Source: Neoscytalidium dimidiatum (Eukaryota > Ascomycota > Dothideomycetes > Botryosphaeriales > Botryosphaeriaceae). Taken from it: 64,000 nucleotides of DNA. Below are positions 47,094-57,859 of this stretch, piece after piece. Made by a program: the position numbers and the translations under genes. How positions within the stretch are numbered: the stretch's first letter is position 1; every line of letters begins with the position of its first letter. The stretch lies in the NCBI GenBank assembly GCA_037367355.1, contig CM074704.1:2418001-2482000 (forward strand), written 5' to 3'. Under the pieces are notes generated by a model. The model was not told the origin of the DNA. It made no database searches and saw only the letters and a program-made list of their open reading frames with translations.

Positions 47094-48559
47094 TGTTATT
47101 CTTCTTCGTCGCTACGCAACGACCGCGGTGTCGCACTCCAGCCAGGCACCCGCGTGGGCGATCAGGAAACAAGGGAGGGGAGGTTGGTTAGGGCTAGCGC
47201 GTGGAGCAAGCAGGAGAAGAAATGGTTCGTTCGCAAAGGAGATTCTCCACGTTCGAGTGCAGGCGGCGGGGAGAGACGGGAAAAACGGTCTCGCGCGGTA
47301 TGATCGGAAAAGCGAATTCCTCCTGACGATTGGCATAGGCTAGCTCTGCTGCGGCTGCACTGGCACGGCGCGGAGTGACGTTTGACTTTCGCAGCTAGTT
47401 AGACGCGGAGGCTTGGCGGGAGATAACGGGAGGATGCGCTTTTTTGGTGCACGCGGCAAAGCAAATTCTCGCCTATTTACTTTGCCGTATTGGGGCTTGT
47501 AGGATTGGCGGGACCGCATCCGCCGGTTGTCGGTCTTCCCTCTTGGCGCGTTTTGCTACGAGTAAGTAGGGGAGCGAAACGGGGCTGTACAGTACATACA
47601 TACATGTGCAGTGCCACAGAGAGACCCGAGTGCCTGCAGGAGGACAAAGCTGCACCAATGTTTCTTGTGGTCCCACAAAACGGCCGTGCGATGTCAAAGC
47701 GGGTGTCAAAATGTTTGGTTCGTCGTGGTCCGAGAGATAAGGTTCCATTGGCAGAAGAGCGTCTCGTCCCAAAGTACGTCGCCAGCGAGGCACAGACTGG
47801 TGGGTCTATTTCTACTTCTACTCGTATCTGAGCGCTCTCTCCGTCTCCTACGTCTCGGATCTCGTTTGAAGCCCACAGCCAGACGACACGTTTACATGCA
47901 ATCTGTCTACTTGACCTCGTCAGATGCGACTGATCACCGTCCGGCATCTCGTTGCGTTCTCTTGATCCAGCGCTCTACTACGCTAGCAATCGGCAATGGC
48001 ACGCAAGCAGGTGGACGCCAGAGTGCTTCCTTGAGGGAACCGCTGATGATCTCGCGGATCTGAACTGGCTTAGGCGTGTCTGGTAATGTTCATTGCCTTG
48101 GCGATGCCACTCCCACGGATCGGCTCGCTTTTCTAAGCTGTTGCGTTTTGTTTTGTGCTGTCGCAAACAGCTCGACGATGGGCTAAACAGACTCGATTAC
48201 GATAAGCGCATTCGGCGCGCGCAGCAGCCGTAGTACGGAAATCATGCTACAATCGTCGACCGGCCAGTTTCCAGACGGAGGCGACCAAATGATACATTTG
48301 TAAACATTTACATATATATGGTGCCTGATTAAGAGTGGGAGAACAGTCGACTGCGGGCGGGATGCCGCGATAAGACCTCGCTCCGCAGCCGTTTGCCCCT
48401 CATCCGCGGCAAGAGAGATGGGCAGGCTTACAAAAGACGTCCCGCACTAAGAGACCGGCATCGAATGAACGCCACAAAGTAAACACCAACTCCTATCTTC
48501 TGCCTCCCAATTGAACCCATTATACGTCCGCATCGGCACCGATCAAGAACACTGAAGAG
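47094..48559. other. Intergenic between divergent genes
   Basis: Shared upstream region of the - strand transcription factor and the + strand gene at 48560. Open frames are short and overlapping, with no motif. No specific regulatory site can be called. Confidence 0.5.
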
Positions 48560-49969
48560 ATGGCGCCGCCTGAGGAAACGCCCGTCGCTCTGCCCTCGGC
48601 CCCTCTTGTGACCATCACCACAAACATTGTATTGCAGCCTCCGCTATCACGCCGTGGCTCCGGTCCTGGCCTTGTGCTTGTTGTCAGCGATGGACTGCCA
48701 TTGGGACACGGTGAGAAGACGCTGGATCCACCGCCGCTACTCAAATGGGCCGAAGAAGGTTATGCCGTGGCGCAGATTACCCTCGGCACCGATACGGGTG
48801 TCTTCGACCTTGACTTGCAGCATGCAATTGACGCATTACTGTCTTTGGAGGAATGCTCGCAGAAAGAGAGATTCGGCTTGATCAGTGAGCACGACAATCC
48901 GACCCCGCAAAAGAGAAGAGCCAGGACTCACATAAATGCAAAGCATACGTACCGCTTCCCAAATCAGGAGACGAGGTTTTCGGCATCAACAAAAATATCG
49001 CCACCATCATCAATTACTCCACGCAACCAATCTCAGCTGCACTAAGCGCCAAACCAATCCTCTGGCACGCGACCGGCTCCAGCGTCTCCAGCACGAATCC
49101 CGGCAGCACCACCACCCACGTCTACCCGGAGGCATCCCCCAACTTCACGATCCCCGCGCACGACAACTACCGAAGCGCCTCTGCTGCCGTCTCGCACACG
49201 CGTACGCTGACCTTCCTCAAGCCGCTGGTCGGCGGGCCCTATTTCGACCTCGAGGCCATCTGGAATGAGCATTGCCTGTACGAGTTCGGCGAGCGCGCGG
49301 TCGAGAAGACTATGGGCACCATGGTGCAGGAGCCCTACGTCAATCACATTCCCACCATCACCGGCGGTATTGGCCGCGAGCGACTGACGAACTTTTACCG
49401 CAACCATTTCATCCACAGTAACCCACCCGACACGAGTCTGGAGCTGGTGAGCCGCACGGTGGGGATCGATCGCGTGATCGATGAGTTTGTGTTCAAATGT
49501 ACGCATGATCGGGTAGTTGACTGGCTGTCAGTATCTCCCTTTTGAGCCGGTCGGAAGGTGGTGAGAGTGGTCTTGGCTGACGTTCAGAGCAGCGTTCCTG
49601 GGATCCCGCCCACTGGGAAACCACTCGAGGTGCCTTTCACATCCGTTGTTAATATTCGAGGCGATAGGCTCTTCCATGAGCATATTGCGTGGGATCAAGC
49701 GACGTTGCTCAGGCAGCTGGGTCTACTTCCAGAGGTCTGCTTCTTATATGCCCCTCTTGCTCCCATCACGTAATGTCACGCGATGCTAACTCACATTCCA
49801 GTATCTGCCATTTCCGTACCCGGTTGACGGGAAGAATCCGGGTCCGGGTAAGAAATTCGAGTACAGGGTGCCTGTTGCTGGAGTGGAGACCGCAAGAAAG
49901 CTCGTTGATGAGAACTCGGTCGAGTCTAATGAGATGTTCGGCTACGGCGTACGGGAAGTTGACGCATGA
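48560..49969 (+). CDS. Dienelactone hydrolase-like / SnoaL-like two-domain protein
   Basis: Fungal homologues are usually named carboxymethylenebutenolidase. Four exons: 48560-48884, 48944-49526, 49593-49734, 49802-49969; 405 aa, with introns of 59, 66 and 67 nt and good branch sites (GCTAAC before 49801). The N-terminal half has an alpha/beta-hydrolase-like start (GPGLVLVVSDGLPLGHGE, LLKWAEEGYAV) and a kept His (AAVSHTRTLTFLKPLVGGP), but I see no clear GxCxG nucleophile motif. The C-terminal half has the SnoaL/NTF2-like pattern: MGTMVQEPYVNHIPTITGG, LVSRTVGIDRVIDEF, DW-LVPGIPPTGK, HEHIAWDQATLLRQLGLL. Hydrolytic activity is therefore uncertain. Neighbours on the same strand are an aldolase-like and a Nudix gene. 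Confidence 0.85.
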
Positions 49970-50542
49970 TGGAATTGTCTCATTCCCATTCTCATCTAAT
50001 ACGTACTCGAGTCCATCAAAAGCATTATTCGAACGATGTTTCCTTCGGAACCACGAGAAACTCCACCGCGCCTAACTTTGAAATGATGGATCCAATCACC
50101 TAGCTAATCAAAAAACGCGACCATCTGATTATACTCGTATATTAGATCACATCTATAGCAAGACTTACCTATCGAAGGTTTACTTACACGCCGGCGCAAT
50201 TACCGCGTGCTGGCTCCAGCACCCCCACCCGACACGAGACCTCCGGCGGAAGCGGAAGCGGATCTCCGGCGGAAGCTCTCTGCTCACGACCGTGCCTACG
50301 AAAACCCGTCATCCCACAACTCCTTGCCCCGCATACTTTTCTTACACTTTCACTACCGTCCAGCTGTCTGACTAACTCAGCCTATTGATTGTTGTTGCTT
50401 ATCAAGCGTCGAATAACGTTTAAGAAGCTGAACTTTTGGCCTGATAGCCACTATTGCTGCATCTGCCATAGCGTCAGACGACATATCTCTCTTGCGCGGG
50501 GGCTTATCTGCATCAAGAGCATCTCTGGTGGCTCTTGAAGAG
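49970..50542. other. Intergenic
   Basis: 3' flank of the hydrolase-like gene and promoter of the aldolase-like gene. Nothing else seen. Confidence 0.5.
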
Positions 50543-51687
50543 ATGCCTGGAACCAAGACGAACGGGGCCGTCTCCACAGGAGGCCCGACGCGGTTGCAGT
50601 TGAGCCTCCAACATGCCGCCGCCGATCAGGAGGGCGGCTCGCCATCGGTAGGGCAGTGGATTCAGTTTAGAAATGCCGACCTGGCCGGGAGCATTGCCGA
50701 GTTGGGTGGTGATGTAGGTGTTCTTTACTCATTATCGACAACTCCCTCCCCGTGACTTTGAGTTTCTTCATTTTCCTGGACGTAAGCTTCAGAAGGACGA
50801 TTGGCTGCGGATTCAGACTACCCATAATCTACTTCACCATCCCATGTTCAGAACGATATGTGTTTATGAACTAATCGCCTGCGGTTGAGTAGTTCGTCAT
50901 TATCGACTGCGAGCGTGGCCACATCGACAACTCCTCCGACCTCTCCCACGTCGTCAACGCTGTCGCCGCGGCGGGAGCATCGCCGATTGTCAGAGTACGG
51001 GTCAACGAGCCGAAGCGGATAAGATGGGCGCAGGACAGCGGCGCTCACGGCGTCATGGTCGCGATGTGCGAAACCAAGGTTCGCCGACTCCCCTTCCGCC
51101 ACCAACCAGAGCCCACCCCCACTCCTTCGCCCAGCTCCACCTGACCCAAATCCAAACAGGAGCAAGCAGAGCGGACGGTCGTTGCGACGGGCTGTCCCTC
51201 CCCGCGATTCGTCGTCATCGCCGAGATCGATTCGCGGAGGGCGGTGGAGAACGTGGACGGCATCGCTTCCGTGCCGGGCATCGACGCGGTACGTATTTGC
51301 TTCCAAGCGGCCCTGCCCGCTGCGAAGCGTTCGATTCGGAGCTGACCGTTTGTTTCTCATGCAAAGCTCTTCGTCGGACCGCACCCTCTCATTTCCCCCG
51401 CGGACGACGACCACACGCTCCCCGTTGCGGCATCGGCCGACGCCGTGCTGGCGGCAGCCCGCAAGCACGCCAAGTTTGCGGGACATTTTGCAGCAGACGC
51501 GGACGCGGCGATGGCGCTGGTCAAGCGGGGATGGCAGTTTGTGAACTGCGGGACGGATTTGCTGGCGGTGAACAGGTGGGCTGGGGAGGAGATGGAGAAG
51601 CTGAGGCAGATGATGGCCAGGATGAGGACGTCGCCGCCCCCGATTGAGGGGGATGAGTACGAGTGGGATGGGAAGGACTGGGGTTGA
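50543..51687 (+). CDS. HpcH/HpaI aldolase-family protein with altered active site
   Basis: Family members are metal-dependent class II aldolases with a TIM barrel acting on pyruvate-type donors. Exons 50543-50713, 50893-51078, 51160-51288, 51367-51687; introns of 179, 81 and 78 nt; 268 aa, a normal family length. Readable family pattern: GQWIQFRNADLAGSIAELGGD, FVIIDCE, ASPIVRVRVNEP (substrate Arg kept), GAHGVMV, NVDGIASVPGID and LFVGP. However, the usual DxEH catalytic His is Arg65 (CGT), the usual metal-binding Glu of the IExR segment is Asp143, and GPND is GPHP. The loop with the family's GxRG segment also seems short. It may have changed or lost aldolase activity. Start at 50543 gives a short Thr/Gly-rich leader before the domain. 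Confidence 0.83.
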
Positions 51688-52046
51688 AGGGAGGAAATAT
51701 TGAAATAACGACGGGGAGCACTGTACTGGATGTAAATTGATGTTCAGGTTGAGACGGAAGGACGTGCATCGAGCGTATCGGGAAGCTGTAAATCTCCTTG
51801 ACGAATTGTTCAATTCTATGAAAGCTCAACTTCAGATCATCTGTGTACCATGCTCGCTGCTATTCGTACGAAAAAAGCATGTATCTCCTCGTTCCCAAAA
51901 AGGCAATCCGAAGCGCGGGAAGGAGCCGAGGTCCGCACGACCCCAGATCCCGCGTCTCACAGACCATCCGCGGTGACATCAACGTCAATTCGCACCACCG
52001 CCCGCTGCACCGCGACCCTTTCGCAACATGGCCATGCTCGCCCGCC

Positions 52047-53368
52047 ATGGCAACACTCACGCCCGCCTCAGCTGTATGCTCCTCAACCATCTGTAACCCC
52101 AGTTCCAACCACCACTGACCAAATACTTCTCCCAGGCGGCCCTCGCGCGCCTCCGCGCTTACAAACCCCCGCCGACGCAATACTTTAACCTACCGCTAGC
52201 CCGCCGCGCCGCCGTGCTCATCCTCCTCTTCGCCGACAAGCGCGGCGACCTGCGCGTCGTGCTGACCATGCGCGCCGCCGGCATGAACACCTACGCAGGA
52301 CACGCCGCCCTTCCCGGAGGTACCCTTCCCCCAACAGCCAGCACGAGTTCCCCCACCGCAACTGACCAACAAATCTAAAAACCAACACCAGGCCGCGCCG
52401 ACACCCTTGCCGAAACCCCCTTCCAGACGGCGCGCCGCGAAGCCTTCGAGGAGATCGGCCTGCCCCTCACGGACGCCCGGCTGCCGCCGCCCTTCCGCGT
52501 CGAGCACCTGTGCCAGATGCCCGCCAACCTCGCGCGCACCGAGCTCGGCGTGCGGCCCTGCGTCGCCTACCTCGCGGCCGACCGGCCGCTGCCGGCCGCC
52601 TCTCCGGCCGCCTCCTCCTCCTCCTCCTCCTTCCTCCTCCTCCTCTCCTCCTCCTCCTCCTCCTCCTCCTCCTCCTCCTCCTCCTCCCCGACCGGCCCCG
52701 CGCGCCTGGACCCCGGCCCGGCGCAGCCCCTCACGGCCGAGGACGTCCTGATCCCCCGGCTCTCGGCGCAGGAGGTGGCCGCCGTGTTCACCGCGCCCTT
52801 CCACGGCTTCCTGTCGGCCGAGGGCGAGGTGGGCGCGCCCGCGGGCGAGGCCGAGGCCGGCGTCGAGGCCGCCGGGTTCCCGGCGCCGTGGTACCGGGGC
52901 GCGTGGACGGAGTGGCACGAGAGTCGGTGGCGGATGCACAATTTCTACGTGCCGGTCCGGGGCCAGGCTGTTGCGCGGCCGAGGGGGCTGAGGAAGAAGG
53001 AGGAGGAGGAGGAGGAGGAGGAGGAGGAGGAGCGTGAGACCGGGGTTGGGAAGGATGGGGAGGAGGCCGAGGAGGAGAGGCCGAGGAAGAGGGCGAAGAG
53101 GGAGGCTGGGGGGAAGGATCCGCTTGGCGAGCCGTCGGAGGACCCGTTGGAGGATGTGGAGCGGTTCAGGGTGTTTGGGATGACGGCAAGGATCCTGGTG
53201 GATGCCGCGAGGGTGGCGTATGATGAGGAGCCGCAGTTCGAGCATAATTCGCATTTCGGCGATGAGGATATGATCGGCAGGCTGCTGAAGATGGGGAGGC
53301 TGAGCGCGGAACGGAAGAAAGGTGACGTGCTCACTAGGGAGGTGTTGAGGGAGGCGGCGAAGCTCTAG
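52047..53368 (+). CDS. Nudix hydrolase, CoA-diphosphatase (PCD1/NUDT7) type
   Basis: Such enzymes cleave CoA and its esters, often in peroxisomes or mitochondria. Exons 52047-52073, 52136-52319, 52392-53368; introns of 62 and 72 nt with CTGAC branch sites; 395 aa. Splicing intron 1 gives MATLTPASA-AALARLRAYKPP, the family's usual start, which supports this ATG over earlier ones. Then come RRAAVLILLFADKRGDLRVVLTMRA, AGHAALPGG and the Nudix box (GRADTLAE...ARREAFEEIGLP), with the catalytic REaxEE intact. After LCQMPANLARTELGVRPCVAYL a long poly-Ser stretch follows, and further on an acidic Glu-rich stretch, both coded by triplet repeats. The C-terminus (VERFRVFGMTARILVDAARVAY) is family-like. 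No clear peroxisomal tripeptide at the end (EAAKL, close to the SKL pattern). Confidence 0.9.
52612..52690. repeat. (TCC)n microsatellite coding poly-Ser/Leu in the Nudix gene
   Basis: Near-perfect TCC triplets in frame, giving runs of Ser broken by one Phe-Leu segment, between the Nudix box and the C-terminal part of the domain. Confidence 0.9.
52996..53031. repeat. (GAG)n microsatellite coding poly-Glu in the Nudix gene
   Basis: About a dozen GAG/GGA units in frame, producing a Glu tract followed by more acidic and basic low-complexity sequence. Confidence 0.9.
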
Positions 53369-54048
53369 CTGACTGTTTTAGACTCGGGAGTATGAGAATA
53401 TGAATGTCGAAGAGATTTGGCGTAAACTCGGACATCGTGACAACCTTCGGGCTCTGTATGGTGAGGCTGAAAGCCTGGCTGTAATTCTTGGTAGTTGGTT
53501 TTCTTGCCTAATGATGAGGGTGAGTTTCATACTGCCGAACCCCGCCTCCATATACGCTGTCAACAACACACCTGGCGTGTCCGACGCATGGATGTCTTTG
53601 TTTTTGCTTGGTTAAGTGCGGAAAAATCTAAATTTATCCGATTATCTGCTTTGCTGGTTGTCCTGGCAATCGCTCTAAAGCAACCCTTTAGCTTCCTCCT
53701 CCCCCGCCCAAACAGTCGGCACATAAGTATGACCTCGGCCAATGAACGCACAACACTACGGCGATCGGCGTAGAGGGCTCTTCAGCTGCTACGGAGCAGC
53801 ATCTACAGAATGGAGCAGGGGAAAGAAGGGACTTACGATGCGCTATCGCGGGTTCCCCCAGCAAGCACGTGCGAACGCCGTGACGCTCCAAATAGGACTA
53901 GTTACTTAAAAATCTTGACATACTGATCAATTGATTCGCGGGTCAGTGGATCAACGGCGAGACCAACTGATGCACTGGTCATATCCAAACCCGCAACAAA
54001 GTTCTCATATATACAAATAACATTGGTTCATAGAACACTTTCCTTCCC
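53369..54048. other. Intergenic
   Basis: 3' flank of the Nudix gene. No Rossmann-fold coding sequence (TGxxxGxG) of the dehydrogenase that follows is found here in any frame. Confidence 0.5.
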
Positions 54049-54646
54049 ATGCTTCTTCAGAACCCTGACAAGAACTCGGCATTCGTAATTACTGGGAGCA
54101 AGTTGGGCATTACAAGCCAGCCCGGCTGCCCTGCGTATAGTGCCAGTAAGTCGGCGGTCAAGTCTCTGGCTGAGCATCTTAGCTTCGACCTTCGAGAAAC
54201 CCGCACAAGTGTGCACTTGCTAGTTCCTGGCTGGACTTTCACCTCCATTGTACGTTTGATTTCCGTCTACCCGAGGTTTCTTCTCCTCAGCTGCGTTTTC
54301 TTTCAAGGAACTTATCCGCGCTTTTCATGAGCCTCCAACATATGCAGTGATACGCGAATGATCACCATGTGCTCGTAACATGTAGGGTAAGGGCGGATCA
54401 CCGTCGATGGAAGAGAAACCTCCGGGAGCCTGGACAACTGAGCAAGTTGCCGACTACTTGTATGCCCGAATGGCAGAAAACAAGTTCTACATCATCTCTC
54501 CCGATAACAATGTCACTGGGGAATTAGACAAGCTCCGGATGAGTTGGTCTGTCGGAGACATTCTGTATGACCGGCCAGCACTGTCACGTTGGCGTGGTGA
54601 GTATAAGGATGAATATGAGGATTGGCTTAGGAGGCAGCACACGTGA
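54049..54646 (+). pseudogene. Short-chain dehydrogenase, C-terminal half only
   Basis: Two exons (54049-54249, 54386-54646; intron 54250-54385, 136 nt) encode 153 aa. The catalytic half of an SDR is clear: the Ser region FVITGSKLGITSQPG, the active-site PAYSASKSAVKSLAEHLSFDLRE (YxxxK kept) and VHLLVPGWTFTS. The tail FYIISPDN...ALSRWRGEYKDEYEDW matches fungal members. The N-terminal cofactor-binding half with TGxxxGIG is missing upstream, so the enzyme cannot bind NAD(P) normally. A truncated gene, or the remnant of one broken before the transposon block at 55.3 kb, is the likely reading. Reading frame of the remaining part is intact. Confidence 0.7.
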
Positions 54647-55262
54647 AGGGTTCAGCGGTTAGTAAAGAGGAACATCATGCTGCAGGAGCTTGGGAGTGGT
54701 GAGTACGCCCGCTAGGAAGAGCACCGACATAGGTAAAGAAGAAAGCTTTACAATATCTGGTCTGGGAACAGGCGCTCATTCTGAGAGAGAGGGTACACAA
54801 GTCTTGAAAGAAGCTACAACAGATTAGCAAATTTATAAACGTTCCCATGCTTATACTATTCCATGCTCATACTATGGCTTTCTAAGATTTAACAGTTATA
54901 CTTTTACCACTCAGAGCAGAAGTCAATCAAATGGCTGAAAGCGAGGTGAAGGGATAGAAATTTAAGCCCGAAAATACTGCTAGAGCAATCAGCAGTGATT
55001 ATGTGGACTTTAAAAGGCCATTTGGACGTGAATTATCAGTTTTCTCTGGTATCCATGTGTGGACGTTTGCCTCGACGATCTATGAGCTATGCTGTTAGAT
55101 GGCGCCCAGTAACACTGAGTTTCCGCGCGGTTATCACCTCGCAAACTTTGAGCCGGACTCACTGTCGGCGCCATAGAAAACATCAGACTGCAGGCAGCAA
55201 AAACTGTTTCGAACGGGCGGCAGTGACAGAGAGCCAAAAATCGGGAGCAGCATAAGCAGGGG
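54647..55262. other. Intergenic, border to the second transposon block
   Basis: No gene supported. Normal base composition ends at about 55270, where CA/TG-poor AT-rich sequence begins. Confidence 0.5.
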
Positions 55263-57834
55263 TCGCATTAAACCGTTATAGCGATTGTTTCCTAAAAACT
55301 AGACTGATTAGTATAAGGAGGAGGAATGTCTAACTCGACTAAATTATTAGATTTTAGTAAACGAGTAACTATTAAATACGTACTTAATAAGTATAACTAC
55401 TTTATAATACTTAGTATAATATTAAGGCTTTTTTTACTCTAATAGAATTAGTATAACTCTTATATACGCTCTAGAGTATACTCTAGTATAAGTTCTAGAA
55501 TATATATACGTTCTAAAAAAGTAATTTCTATAGTATTATAGTTATTAAGTATATTATAATATTCTATCGTCTATAAGAGCGTTATCTACGTTCTTATTAC
55601 TAACGCTAAGAATTCCTCGCTATAGCTATACTTTTATATATTCTTCTACTTCTATAACGTCTACTTCTAAGCTTATTTTATTATATATTATAATTCTTTT
55701 TATACTACTAAAAAGTCGTTTATTATAAAAACTAAATATAAATAGAGAGTTTAAGAATAGTATAAAAGAATCTCTATTAGATAATAGACGAATTCTTAGA
55801 AGATTTAGAGAGCTTATTAAGCGGGACTTATATATAGATAAGCGGTAAGGGAGGTTACGTAATTTATATAGGCTACGCTAAGACTTTTTATAAGAGCTAA
55901 TAGCTTCTTATATATAAGTAATAGAAAGTCTTATATTTAGAGTTTTTATACTATCTTCCTCTTTTAAAAAGACGTTCTTAGCTTTAAAAGATAAAAAACT
56001 TACTAGCTTTAAATACTATTTATAGTATTAAAACCTCTATTAGAAGAGAAAAAGATATATACTAAAGACGATAAGAAAACCTTAGATTTAAAAAGATAGA
56101 ATTAATACTATTAAAGATATCTAGAGTACTTATAGCGGCCTTATATACTTTTTATATAGAGTTCGCGTTTATATTATAGAGAGTTTATAGGCTATAACTA
56201 GCTTTTTATTATAAATAGTATAACTAATTCTTAAGCTATAGTATCTTTTAAGTTATAAAGCGTATTTATATAGCGTAGTTCTTACGCTAGCGTAAATACG
56301 CTTTAAAGTCTTATTAGCTAATAAGCTAGCTTTATTTTAAAGAGAATAGAGCTATACTTATATAGATTTACTTATTATATATATAATATACGTAGTAGTT
56401 AGTAGATTATAATAGTCTATTACTAATAATAGCTAGCTTTTACTAGTAGTAGCTATCTACTATCTATAGAAGCTAATTTACTTATTATAGCTTATATAAA
56501 TAGAGGTATTAACTATATATACGTTTCTACTAGCGGCTAAAAATTACGCGTTATAGGTTTTTCTTTATTAAGCTATCTTTTACGTATAAGTTACGTACGT
56601 ATCTATTATATTTAGTAGCCGATATTAATATATTAGAAGAATATATATATAGTTCTTCTACTCTATATTCTTCTCTCCTCTATAATTACCGTCTTTATCT
56701 ATTTTTATAGCTTTCTTAGACTTCTTTAACTCTTTTTTTAATCTTTAACCTCTTTAATATATCTACTTTCTTCTCTCTTAATACTTTAGTATTAATATAC
56801 TATATTATTATCGCTTATAAGCTATCTACTTACCTTAAAGTTTAATTTAAACTTATTAAAATATTTTATAAGTATTATTTTTTCTACTAGTACGATATTA
56901 AGAAGACCGCTAAAGAATATAAGAAGGCTATTAAGGCCGACTATACTTATTTAACGCTAGAGACTAAGTATACGCGCTATTTTTTAATAAAGTACTCTTA
57001 CTTTCTTATAAGTTATTTACTTACTTTACCTTATATTATATAAGAGATATAAGAAGTATATATTTTAGTTACTAATAGTAGCGTTTTTAGCCTCTACTCT
57101 AATATTATTATACTTATAATATTCTAAGTACTTTACGCGCCTACGCTTTTAATTATCGCCGACGTAATAAGAACGACGCTAATAAGCTATTAAGCCGCGT
57201 TAGTATATACGCTATAAAGTATCTTATAAGCTATAAGGCTTATAATAAACGTTTAGCTTTTATAAAGAAGTCTAAAAGTAATAAGCTCTAATACGTTTAT
57301 AATCGCCGCGCTTCTAATAATAAAAATATAGAGTACTACTTAGTAAAAGTTCTTATTTTATATAGTATTTATATAGCTTATATAGATATAGGCTAGACTA
57401 GAAGATATAAGCTTAATATTATTTAAGAATATTATTATAGATTAAAAGAAGAAGAACGTATTTATATAGCTCTAGAATACCTTCTAAGAGCTTATAAATA
57501 TTAATCTAGCTTATAATAAGTTACTAGACGAGTATAAAAGCTAGCGTAAAATACGTATATATTAGTTTAATAGGATAGTAAAGTAGACGGATAAGTTTAA
57601 AGTTTAGAATTCTTTATTTTTTTTTCTCTACTTAATACTATTTAGCCTTTAAATAATATACGTTTTATATACTCTATTAATATAAATATTATTACTTATA
57701 ATTACTAATAACGGAGAATTATAAGACTAAATATAGAAGCTATATTTATATTAATTATAGCTATAATATATAGTACTTTTCTAGTAATATCTACTACTAG
57801 ACTTTATATTTAATAATAACCTTTAAAATCGACC
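55263..57834. mobile_element. RIP-degraded repeat DNA, family not assigned
   Basis: Very AT-rich, CA and TG almost missing, no open frame of note. By composition this is RIP-mutated repeat DNA like 17.3-38.3 kb, but I could not read any transposase or reverse-transcriptase motif in it. Confidence 0.7.
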
Positions 57835-57859
57835 TTATTTATTTATTTATTTATTTATT
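57835..57859. repeat. (TTTA)n tail of the LINE
   Basis: About six TTTA units directly beyond the LINE 3' end; on the coding strand these read TAAA, as in A-rich LINE tails. Confidence 0.85.

Noticed and set aside
51843..52188. Longer N-terminus for the Nudix protein
   Set aside because: Open in frame but low-complexity; starting at 52047 and splicing 52074-52135 gives the usual family start.
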